From assembly GCA_946894095.1 (NCBI GenBank), contig OX335643.1:8977036-9041035 (forward strand): 64,000 nucleotides of DNA. Reading direction: 5' to 3'. Source of the DNA: Incurvaria masculella (taxonomy: Eukaryota > Arthropoda > Insecta > Lepidoptera > Incurvariidae). Every line of letters starts with the position of its first letter. The stretch's first letter is position 1. Below are positions 46,428-58,500 of this stretch, piece by piece. Made by a program: the position numbers and the translations under genes. Under the pieces are notes generated by a model. That model was not told where the DNA came from, did no database searches, and saw only the letters and a program-made list of their open reading frames with translations.

Positions 46428-47105
46428 ATGACAACAGAGTAACATAAGGAGACTGCTTTGCAGAAATATAGGCGGAAATTCAAAGAAAAACCTGAGCTTC
46501 ATGCTGAACACCTCCAACGGGAAAGTGCTCGTAATTCCAAACGGAGAGAAGTAATGTTATGAAAAATATTGGCTAGAATCAGATCCAAAGAAAGAATGCA
46601 GGCAATTGTCCGTGTTTTCCATCCAGTTCAATGTAGCCGTGCAATATAAGGAAGGTCCTGGCATGGCACCTAGTTCCCATGTGGTGTGTTGGGCTAATAC
46701 CATGACAGAACTTGTGGTATTAGCCATCAATGTCCAGTCAAATAAAAAAAAACTAGAAAGCGACGTAAGGAAGAACAATTTAAACAAACATCTGCTAGAT
46801 ACAGCAGTCCTCGCACACTAGGCAAGGCTTTGGCAAAAATAAAACGTAATCTACCAGCCAGTCCTACCAAAGCAGTGGAAGTTAGCTTCTAATTCAACAT
46901 TGCTGCATTTGACGAAAATGACGCCCCTAAGGCAGCGCTGCGAAAGCTAACTGATGGAGGGAAAAAACTGATTTGTGATTTTTATAATAGGGATAACATG
47001 CACATTAGCACAGAAATCGTTAATGACATACAAGACGTGCAATTTGATGATATTATCGCGAAATTGGAAGCGCCTAAGAAAAAGACTTTGGAAATAATAT
47101 GTTCA
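46428..47105 (+). pseudogene. Relic of an unrecognised basic protein gene, split by a SINE
   Basis: From the ATG at 46428 the frame reads MTTE, then a stop, then KYRRKFKEKPELHAEHLQRE and SARNSKRRE. After a frameshift come KYWLESDPKKECRQ and the SINE at 46602-46751. Then follow SRKRRKEEQFKQ, LGKALAKIKRNLPASPTK, a stop, and ALRKLTDGGKKLICDFYNRD ending near IICS. The layout, with a basic segment and a K-x-N-LP-x-SP motif, looks like a real protein family that I cannot name. Stops, a frameshift and the insertion make it dead. Confidence 0.6.
46602..46751 (+). mobile_element. 5'-truncated SINE tail
   Basis: GTCCGTGTTTTCCATCCAG to CAATGTCCAGTC plus an A-rich tail; nearly identical to 39962-40112. 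Truncated before the head. Confidence 0.85.
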
Positions 47106-47534
47106 TAGAATTTTGGGCAATTATTGATGTATTTCAAAATAAATCATTAATATAAGCGACAACAAAAGCATAATTGTTAGTAATAAATATGGTTTGATCT
47201 CTTATTTTGTTCCTTTATAAGTAAAATTGATGTTTATGTTCACTTAAATTAGACTGGTTGCACCCGCGATAATTTGGTGTTGCACCCGCTATTATTAAAA
47301 ATAATATTTCTTCAGTGTTTATTTTTGTTTTCTTTAGAGTTTTTATTTTATGTTCTTTGTTACTTTAATACATTTTAAAAATATTAAGACATAACATATT
47401 AAATGTATTAGAATTAACAGATTTATGTGTTTTTTGTTTGTGATCTGGAAAGGTTGGGCCAAATTTCCGCGATGGCAATTTTAACCTTTCTCCTGGCTTT
47501 TAAAATATAATTTTAAAATTTTTGTTAGTTAATA

Positions 47535-48809
47535 TTAGGTTGGGGAAAAAGTTTCTTCGCATTTTTTAAGAAAATTCAAAACATTTTTTAATATGGTTTA
47601 TTTACATTTAACTAAAGTATGTAGGTACCATTTTGTTCGATAACTTTTTGCCATCTTGTAGGTAGGGACATGATCCCATTGCTATAGAAATATTGGGACT
47701 TCTGATCAATATACCGCGACAAGTGGTTTTGGCAGTCCTCTCGTGATGTTAACCTGACACTGCCTAAAGAATTCTGAAGAGACCTAAACAGGTGGAAATC
47801 TGAAGGTGCAAGGTCAGGACTATACGGCGGATGCATTAACACCTCCCAGCCAAACTCTCTTAGTTTTTGCTGAGTGTGTGAGGTCTAGCGTTATCATGAT
47901 GAAAAACCACACCCCTTCTGTTGATTAATTCCGGCCGCTTTCTCTCAACTTCTTGCTTTAATCTCATCAGTTGTTCGCAGTAGAGTTCAGAATCGATGGT
48001 CCTGCCTGGTGGTAACAGCTCATAATGAATAATGCCCTTCCAATCCCACCACACACACAGCATCACCTTGTTGCGAGTTAACCCGGGTTTCGCCACAGTC
48101 TGTGAAGCTTGACCGGCCTTTGACCACGACCTTTTTCGCACGTTCTTGTCGTACGTGATCCACTTTTCATCACCAGTTATCAGCTTCTTCAAAAATGGTT
48201 CGGTTTCATTACGTCGTAATAAAGAATCACAAATGAGTACACGGTTCATTAGGTTTCTTTCAGTGAGCTCGTGAGGTACCCAAATATCGAGCTTTTTTGT
48301 GTACCCAGTTTTTTTCAAATGCGCCAAAACTGTTTTGTGGTCAATTCCTAGTTCTTCAGCTACGTCGTAACTACTGATATGCCGATCTTGCTCCACTTTT
48401 TCAAAAATGGCATCCATTTTATCCGTAATAGGGCGACCAGAGCGACGTGCATCTTTGACATCAAAATTTCCGGATTGAAAACGCTTAAACCAAATTTGTG
48501 CTACTCTCACAGACACTGCACTAGGTCCATAAACATCGCAATTTTTTTTCGCGGCCTGCGTTGCATTTTTACCTTTTTTGTAGTAAAATTTTAAAATGTA
48601 TCGAATTTCTTCATTAGATTCACTCATTTTGACAGTACGAAAAACAAATGAGAATCACACATTTTCCTAATTTGAATTTGGAATTATGTTCTTTAAAATT
48701 TAAACTTTCAATGATACCAAAATCAGCCAGATACAAATAGTATAGCCAAAGAGATTTTATTACAAGTTCATACATACTATAATGCGAAAAGACTTTTTCC
48801 CCGACCTAT
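47535..48809 (-). mobile_element. Mariner transposon with frameshifted transposase
   Basis: 1,275 bp with TA on each side (47533-47534 and 48810-48811). Inverted ends are TTAGGTTGGGGAAAAAGT and ATAGGTCGGGGAAAAAGT, continuing to TTTCGCATT-like. The transposase runs on the minus strand from ATG 48627: helix-turn-helix region, SGRPITDKMD linker, first catalytic Asp in ITGDEKW, second in VFHHDNARPH. It then breaks at about 47870. The second part, with the third Asp in PYSPDLAPSDFH, is in another frame down to 47612. D,D34D mariner. A short deletion at the break explains the shift, so the copy is non-autonomous. Confidence 0.92.
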
Positions 48810-48811
48810 TA

Positions 48812-49315
48812 TAAAGTAAACATATAAAAATGTAGTCCTTTAAAGGCTAATTTAATTAATAATGTTTTTAATTTAATTAGGTTAAATGAAAACAGGCGTC
48901 TAAATGTTGCACCCGCGATAATGGAATGACCCTTAAATGAGTGATAAATGAAAACCTAAATATAATCTGTGATTTTTATTTTTTACTTTTTGATTTTAAT
49001 AACAAAAAATAAAACCATTTTGCACTGATAATACAAAACCCCAGGGCGGGGACACATAACATGAAAGTGTCGTGTGTCCCTGAAATTGTTAAAATCCCTG
49101 ACGGTAAAAAAAAATATGTTAGGAACATCACTGGTGGTGTGCGCCACATCCCGTCAAATGTACCAGCCACAAGTGGGTGGTACACCCAGGTCTGAACGTT
49201 TCATTTTGGAACATTTCCTAGGATACCGTAACATATTCAATTATGAATACCTAAACCTCCTCTCTGTCGTAAATATACTTTCGCACTCACAATAAGCAGG
49301 TACGTCGCTTATCCC
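48812..49315. other. Intergenic, AT-rich
   Basis: Contains one more TTGCACCCGCGATAATGG (48905), matching GTTGCACCCGCGATAATT at 47262. No gene recognised. Confidence 0.4.
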
Positions 49316-49535
49316 AAGGAATGTGATATGTATGTATATATAATATACCGTGAAGCAAGGCACATTAATTAAATTAAATTACCTATTAAGCAAATGGAAT
49401 GTTTTGCTGGTCGCTGGACGCCTTGCAGTGTATTCGTAAATTAGTTCTTTTGACAGGGCTCTTTCTTTAATTAATGTGTCCATGCTTCACGGTCGATTCC
49501 GAAGGAATGTGATACATGTACATATCACATTCCTT
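49316..49535. mobile_element. Two-ended MITE of the GAATGTGATATGTATG family, in the SLC10A7 leader
   Basis: The left part AAGGAATGTGATATGTATG, CCGTGAAGCAAGGCACATTA faces the right part TTAATGTGTCCATGCTTCACG, with the palindrome AAGGAATGTGATACATGTAC/ATATCACATTCCTT at the right end. It stops about 60 bp before the SLC10A7 start codon, so it may form part of the promoter or 5' UTR. Confidence 0.75.
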
Positions 49536-49596
49536 GGTCTTCTCTGTCTAATGCAGTGGACCGGGCGCCGAGTGGCGGCAGCAGTGAGCGGCCGAG

Positions 49597-52500
49597 ATGC
49601 GGCGCGCGCGCGGCATCTGGCTGCTGCCGGCGGTGCCGTGCGCTCTGCTGCTCGCCATCCTCAACCCGCACCTCGCAGGCAAACGTCTTCCGCCACCGCC
49701 CACCGCGCCGCCATCACCGCCGCCATAGATAAATGATAGTAGGGAAAGATTGCTAATGTCATACAAGGTTTGATAGGGGTAATAAAAGTCAACAGATGGC
49801 GTTGCAATTCACATCTCAGAATACATTAAATACAAACCAATGAATATCAATGATATGGTTTATTTACAAGGACATTACTTAATTCATATTTAATAAATGT
49901 AATGCTCTCATTACGCCTTGGCAAAATTTGAAATCAAGCTTAGTTTAATGACGGTCTAACTAGTTCTGGCAGTGACGGGAGATGGCGCTGGTTAGAATAA
50001 GCAGTTTTCAGCGAGTTTTGTACATTGTATGACGTTAGCAGTCTATCCCTACTCTCCTTTGTCCATACCGCCGCATGCCGCGCTCGACATGACATCACAA
50101 AGTATCGCATTTCACTCATTGTTAAAATCTGAAGCAGGACTTCCATTCAAAATGCCTCTATTAGAAAGTTGAGTCTTAAACATAATTAATCAGCCTCGGT
50201 AGCCCAGTGGCGCGATGCCTTGCGACTTGATAAGCTGGGTGAACGACCACTGTTGCAGAGCCCGTCGTTGTATTATCTAACTATTGCTGGAGCCTAACAG
50301 CTTCGAAATTATCGGTTTTCTCGCGACATTTCGCTTCATCAGCCCAATAGGTACTTCAGCAATGCCTCCAGGACTTCTAGTGTGAGCGGCGATTTTCATA
50401 TTTTCGTCTTTCACTTAAAATACATACACAAACATAAATATACAATTGCATGTATGCAAGGCCTGCTTCATATAAAACACTGCAACGACCAGCCTGTAAT
50501 TTCCATACGTGAGTGGTACCTTAAGGCGGGACGAAATGCATAAGAAAATTACAGCACCCATATCAATTTTTTTTTATAAATGATTATTGAAAACTACTGT
50601 TCCAATGCACTTGTTATTTGGTGTAATTTTTTTCTACGAATATCTAACCACATGTAAAAGAAAATTGGTATAGTTGATATTTGTTGTCTTTTAAAAAAAA
50701 AAAAACCATGCTGAGCCAGATATTAACTGCCCGATAATAGATATCACATGTCAAGTAAATTGGAACAGTGGTTTTTAAATGATTAGTAAGATACGTTTGT
50801 ATCGGGAGCATAATTTTTTTAAGCTTGCCTTAATAAAATAATAATAAAATTTTGACTGAATTAATGTTTAAATTAAGTACAATTTTATTTCGAAAATAAT
50901 ACTTAGGGGCATTCTATGTAGCGAACCAATGCCAAACCATATATAATATTTTGTACTTACATCATTTTAAGTCGCAGCCTCAAAATTTAACAATTTATTG
51001 CAATACTACTTACATTTGTGTTTTCACTTTATTTCAAAATAAATTGATGGGTATTCTCTTAATAAAACAATATACAGTCCCGAGTCCTTCCCTTTTCAAG
51101 CCGAGGAAGGTCTCGGCTCGCGCCGGATGGTATACATATATTTGATAATATTACGCGTACTACTTCCGGTGCTATTAGACCAAGCTCCCATTGCATAAAA
51201 TCTTACCTCACTCGATTTCTCTACAGACGTGTATTGCAGTGAAAGAAAACACTTGGAAACATCGGTTCATAACAGGTTGCCATTCCGTAACCTGGTAAAA
51301 CCATGTTTTTTTTCGGGCTTAAAACCTCTATTTTGACCCAAAATTATCTCATAAGATTTCACATAGAAAAGTATATGCAGTGAAAGATATGCCTTAGGAG
51401 ATGAGAACCCGCACAGGTTGCCTCCCCCCACCCTGGAAGGTTCCATGGTCAGCCAAGTTTAATGAGGCCAAAAAATGGGGTAATTTACCTCATTTGATTT
51501 CTCGATGAAATTTGTGCAGAACGATAGCTCGAAATGTGCCATTGATAAAAATATAAGGTTGCCTGTCATCAGCCTGGTAAAACCCTGTTGTCAGCCGCCT
51601 CAAAGGAAAAAATCTTCGTTTTGATAAAATCTCATGTAGTCGCTAAATTCAGGGGGCAATCAGTCCCAATCATGGTATCAAGATAAAATCCATACCCTGA
51701 CATTCCTGCGCCTCGTTTATTTTGGCAAAAAAGGGTACAGGGGTCGACTATGGACTTATTAGTTTTTTGTATTCAATAATGAAAAAGTCATGTTATCGTT
51801 TAGAATAGACGTAAAATGAGTACCACCAACCATGACTTAAGTCGAAACCTATACGCAATGACATTTTTGAGCTTCATGTTTATTGAAACAGTAGAGTAAA
51901 TGAGTAAACTGTGTCAATTGGTTGTTATCCTGCCTGTTTGCATGTATAGGTATAAAGAAAAACGTACGCTGCCGCGGAGATGCATCAAGGTATGACGAGT
52001 GCCAGTCGTGATTTTAAGTCAAATGAATCGCACTGATGTAGTGACACCATACATATATATTTTACTTTACTTTAATTTACTTGACTAGTCTGGTTGTTTG
52101 ATTTTAAATAAATATTCATAATGCCGCTCAGTTTCTAAGTATTAGGAGTGCTATTCGTGATATAACGTAAAAACCTACACTCTGGAATATAATATTCTCA
52201 AACAGTTAGTAAGTGACCTTAGTCCGTGGTCCTTAGAAAAGTTTATGTAAATGTGGATTAGAGAAGCAATGTTTTCTGGGGGTTTTCACTTCAGGTGACC
52301 AGCCAGTTGAGCCAGTTGATCCAGCCAACCAGAACCAGTGCAATGTACTACTGTTGTTCGATTTATGTTTTTGTTGTTATTTTTTTATTTAATAAAAAAT
52401 TATATTTCTTTCTTTCTTTATCACGCCATTAAAAGATAAATCTATTCGTCATCGGTTGAATCTAGACTACCATCTGATTAAGTTTTTCTTACGATTATAT

Positions 52501-55500
52501 CTTCAATACTAAAATTAATGGTATCACCTGCTATCATATGTCGTACACAATCATAAAATTCCTATGGACCATTCAGCGAGGCGAAAACGGCTCCCGTTCT
52601 ATTTAACTATATTAAATGCCTTCGCTTTTTCTTTGTCTTTTAAGGCAGATGTGTATTTACAATCAGTGTAAATCTGCTGAGATGCATAACACATTTCCTA
52701 GCTAGCGAACTTACTCTATGCCTATAAGCCAAATGGCGATGGTCACTGTAAATCCATATTTCCGAACAATTCGAGAGTACGTGTAAATTCCCAAGTATAA
52801 ATATCAAAATTTCGGTATCGGAACAATGAATTAGTTAGTGTCTTAGAATAAGGCTGGACTTTAATTAAATTTCTCCAAATCCAAACTCATCCACAAACCA
52901 CTGGCTAAGTTAAACATACTAGACTAGATGCTCGATTTCCAAGCCAAACTCGAGGATGCTTAGCGCCACGCGATGAGGATGCCGACATCGACAAGGCATA
53001 TACGAGCTTCGTATCCGCACTAACGGACACTGCAGAAAAGCACTTTAGCAAAAGTCGACAGGCAGACCGCAGTAAGTTATCAGAGACGTTGAGGCTCCTG
53101 GAACGACGAAATATGAAACCTGGAGATCCGCAGTAGTGTCTCGTGCACAAAAACCTCAACAAGACCATCAGCAAGTCCATTCGCCGTGATATTCGCCGAG
53201 AGAATATGAAGAAAATCGAGACAGTTAAATGTTCGCCTGTTCCTTTTCTACCGGCGCAAACAAATTTAAAAAATCGAGCGAGCGAATGGGGTTGTCACTG
53301 CAAGAAATCCGGATATACTTCAGGCAATGGAAGAATTTTATGTCGAATTGTACTCCGCAGCAATTCCTACCCCGAGCCCAAGCAAACCAGTCGAATCTGA
53401 TAGGCGTGCGACGCCGGAGCTTAGTGTCTATGAGATAAACGCTGCCTCTCGGAAAGTCAGCCTCTTGGTCGGCTGACAGAAAGGCTGAATTGGTACCAGC
53501 CTCATGAGCCAGCTAGGTTTAGAAAAGGATACGGCACAATGGATCATATATTTACTGTGAGACAAAAGATGCTGAAGTGCGAGGAGTACAACAAGCCGCT
53601 CTTCCTAGACTTCGTGGACTACGAGAAGGCTTTCGACTCAGTTGAAAACTCCCTCCTGAGGTGCAGAATCGCTACATCGAGGTATCGTAAATCTGTATCG
53701 GTCCGCGAAGATTACTGTGAGGCTCTATGAAAATATCCAATCCATCCTCCTTGGTAAAGGCGTAAGGGGTATGTGATCTCACCGAAGCTCTTCGCCAACG
53801 CATTGGAAGATGTGTTCAAGACGCTTGAATGGGAAATTTGTTTACGCCGGTAGAGAAGGAACAGGCAAACACTTAACTGCCTCGATTTTCTTCTGTAATG
53901 CGCTCAACCACCAACCAACTCCATATTCTCTCGGCGAACATCACGGCGAATGAACTTGCTGATGGTCTTGTTGAGGTTTTTGTGCACGACACTACTCCAG
54001 ATCTCCGGTTTCTTCCAGATCTTCGTCTTGTTTCCAGGAGCCTCAACGTCTCTGCTGATAACTTACTGCGGTCTGCCTGTCGACTTTTGCTAAAGTGCTT
54101 TTGTGCAGTGTCCGTTAGTGCGGATACGAAGCTCGTATATGCCTTGTCGATGTCGGCATCCTCATCGCGTGGCGCTAAGTATCCTCGAGTTTGGCTTGGA
54201 AATCGAGCATCTAGTCTAGTATGTTTAGCTTAGCCAGTGGTTTGTGGATGAGTTTGGATGTAGAGAAATTTAATTAAAGAAATTTTTATATTTATTTTTG
54301 GGAATTTACACCTACTCTACTACTAATTGTTCGGAAATATGAATTTACAGTGACCATCGCCATTTGGCTTATAACTGCATAGAGTAAGCTCGCTAGCTAG
54401 GAAATGTATAATGCAGCTCAGCAGGTTTACACTGGTTGCGACTACACATCTACCTTACAAGACAAAGAAAAAACGAAGGCATTTAATATAGTTAAATAGA
54501 ACGTGAGCCGTTTTCGTCTTGCTGAATGGTCCATAGGAATTGAATGATTGTATACGACATATGATAGCAGGTGATACCATTAATTTTAGTATTGAAGATA
54601 TAATAGTAAGAAAAACTGAATCAGATAGTAGTCTAGATTCAACTGATGACGAATAGATTTATCTTTTAATGGCGTGATAAAGAAAGAATGACATAAAATT
54701 TGTTTATTAAATAAAAAAAATAACAACAAAAACATGAACCGAACAACAGTAGTACAATTGCACTGGTTCTGGTTGGCTGGATCAACTGGCTCAACTGGCT
54801 GGTCACCTGAAGTGAAAACCCCCAGCAAGCGTTGCTTCTCTAATCCACATTTACATTAACTTTTCTAAGGACCACGGACTAAGGTCACTTACTAACTGTT
54901 TGAGAATATTATATTCCAGAGTGTAGGTTTTTACGTTATATCACGAATAGCACTCCTAATACTTAGAATCTGAGCGGCATTATGAATATTTATTTAAAAT
55001 CAAACAACCAGACTAGTCAATTAAATTAAAGAGAAGTAAAATATATATGTATGGCTGTCACTACATCAGTGCGATTCATTTGACTTAAAATCACGACTGG
55101 CACTCGTCATACCTTGATGCATCTCCGCGGCAGCGTACGTTTTTCTTTATACCTATACATGCAAACAGGCAGGATAACAACCAATTGACTCAGTTTACTC
55201 ATTTACTCTACTGTTTCAATAAACATTAAGCTCAAAAATGTCATTACATAGGGCACGAATCTAAACGGCATCATACATCTGTGCGAATGGAAAGACAAAC
55301 ATTTGACTATTTTACCCTCATTATTTCAAAACATATAATGTGTGCAAATGTCAGTGCGTATAGGTTTCGACTTAAGTCATGGTTGGTGGTACTCATTTTA
55401 CGTCTATTCTAAACGATAACATGATTTTTTCATTATTGAATACAAAAAACTAATAAGTCCATAGTCGACCCCTGTACCCTTTTTTGCCAAAATAAACGAG

Positions 55501-58500
55501 GCGCAGGAATGTCAGGGTATGGATTTTATCGTGACACCATGATTGGGACTGATTGCCCCCCTGAATTTAGCGACTACATGAGATTTTATCAAACCGAAGA
55601 TTTTTCTTCGTTTCCTTTGAGGCGGCTGACAACAGGGTTTTACCAGGCTGATGACAGGCAACCTTATATTTTTATCGATGGCACATTTCGAGCTATCGTT
55701 CTGCACAAATTTCATCGAGAAATCAAATGAGGTAAATGGCCCCATTTTTTGGCCTCATTAAACTTGGCTGACCATGGAACCTTCCAGGGTGGGGGGAGGC
55801 AACCTGTGCGGGTTCTCATCTCCTAAGGCATATCTTTCACTGCATATACTTTTCTATGTGAAATCTTATGAGATAATTTTGGGTCAAAATAGAGGTTTTA
55901 AACCCGAAAAAAAAACATGGTTTTACCAGGTTACGGAATGGCAACCTGTTATGAACCGATGTTTCCAAGTGTTTTCTTTCACTGCAATACACGTCTGTAG
56001 AGAAATCGAGTGAGGTAAGATTTTATGCAATGGGAGCTTGGTCTATATACTAATAGGGACGGCGCAATTGGACGGCAGTAACAGAATCGCCATCTGTGAC
56101 ATCGGATTGGAACTACATTCTTAGTAACTTTTTTACGAAATGTATTATGTGGTGGATACCTACAACTATTCGATTAGCGATTACAAAGGTAACATTAAAA
56201 TAAATCCGAAGTCGGTACTGAACTGTCTCACTGTCACGGCGTTGGCGGCATTAGACGTTCAAATAGGTTCTATGCATACTTGAAATTAATGCAATAATTA
56301 TAGGTATATGTGTTTGTAACAAAGTTCTATTTTATTTGAATAAGAAATCACACACAGCATATGTGATAAAAGCTAGGCCTATGCTCCATATAAAATGGTC
56401 CGTTTACTTTTAAGGCTGCGACAAAAATGCGACATTTATAATTTACTATTTTAGCATAGAAGATAAATTTATGAACTTTATGCTTATTATTATTAATAAT
56501 AGCACTAGTATTTTGTATGATTGGCACAATAAAAGTTTGAAAAACTTTTCTACTTTAAATATTTGAATTCACTAGGAATTTTTCCTTTATCATCAAGCAG
56601 ATATTTAAGAATGTCCCGTAAGCTATGCTCTCCATACAATTGCCCCAGGATACATTTACTTGCCGAAAAAACAAAAACATGCAGCCTCAGGTATTTGTTG
56701 CTCAATATTTTCAAATCATTAGTAAACTACGTATAGAGAGTGTAATTTTATGATGCTTACAGGCCCACCTTAACTTGCTCACAACAAACATGCTGTAAGC
56801 TGATAGAATTGCTGTATTTTGTGCACATTATCAAACTTCGTATGTAAACAGGTAGTTAGTTAGGTATTATATACTTCATTTATATAAATTGTATCGATAT
56901 GTGCATGCCATCCCCATTTAAATTAAGTTACCTAGTTGAAATGCATATTTATTTCACAACATATTTTTTCCATAAGGGCGTAAGTAACACAACATTTAAT
57001 TTACTTAAAAAAACTAATTTCGATAATCAAAAAAGTACATTTGTAGATTGATGGTCTAGCCATAATTTAATGACAAAACTGTAAGACCGCTATGCTCAAA
57101 CGGGGCAAATATATATAAAAATGCATAAAATGTTTGAGCCAAAAAGGGGAGCCTCAGATATGTATAAATATATTTTTCAAATACAGCTAAGTTATTAATT
57201 TATCTTTCATCTTTTTGAAATTTCAAAATCAGTTGTAGTTATTTTTAAAAATAATAAAATGTGCTTTCACGTATGCCCTTATGGAACTGATGTGATCGGG
57301 TGCTAACATCCCCTTAGCATAAAAAAGCTTTGGTAGAGAAAACACAGCATAGCGTCCTACGAACGTTGCAGGCGACAAAGTTCTCTTGGCCCCAGTTGAC
57401 TACTTTTTTTAAGAACATCCACCGTATTACCACCTCAAAATGATGCGCCTTGCTAGGCTGTGTACCTCTGGGCCTCCAGTCCTTGACATACCCCTCATTA
57501 TTAACGATTTTAGACAAAGTACTAGTGTTAAACTAGGTTTAAACTATATTGGATATCACTTGGCATACCACAGTTATGTTTCGCGACCATATCGTCTTCA
57601 GCCAACATGGTCGCGAAACACGGACAAAAATCACGTTGTCAGAAAAAAATTGTTGAAGCATCAAAATAAGTTGTTACTATAACGAATCGAGCTTATTTCT
57701 CAGGACAGCTTTTATTTTGTCAATTGCTTTTTGTCACTGAAACAAAGTCGTATTTGTTACTGTAACAACTTTGGTCACTGTTTGTTAGTGTAACAAAGTG
57801 GAAGTTGCGAGCGCAACAATGTCTAGTATGTTTTGCTAGAATTACTTTGTTAGATTGTATATATGTTCGACAAAATAAAGGTTGTCGTTGCAACCAATTC
57901 ACTATGACGGCTCTCCAGGGTTAAAGTTTCTTTGTTGGGCCAACAATAATTTTTTCTCAGTGTGTGTGGTAAAGCCATCCATGTCAGGCTCCACAAACAA
58001 AAAAACATGAGGAATTAAACAAAATGGCGACAAAAACGCACCAGCTGATTTGTAGTTTTGACAATGAGTGAAGCGAGCGACCCAAGTTGGAGTATTCTGG
58101 GGTAGGGGCTATAGGGCCGGGGCTATGAGGGGTATACGAAATGTTTAGTAGTAAGACAGTCTGAGAAAATGTTACTTTTTAACCGACTGCGCAAGAAGGA
58201 GGGTTATGTTTTTCGAGGGTATGTTTCATTTACCTGATTGTCATTTGGCTTTTCATCGTAGGGTCGTTTGAAAATGTTGTGTTATCAACATGGACGTCAC
58301 CTCCATGGTTATGAGTGGATTAAACTCGAGGAAATTTAATTCAATTAGGGATTTTTTCCATAGCCTTAAATTGGCATTTGGTGGTGAAGTCCCATCTAGA
58401 ATACAATATAATACAATATATTAAAAATAAATATAATAGTGACAGGAGACCTGTTGGTATGAAATAGCCAATCGAGAGAATGGGTATTCCTTTAGAATTA

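Noticed and set aside
53539..53730. Host gene with a reverse-transcriptase-like domain
   Set aside because: FVDYEKAFDSV is a classic LINE RT motif, with frameshifts around it and a position inside a repeat palindrome.
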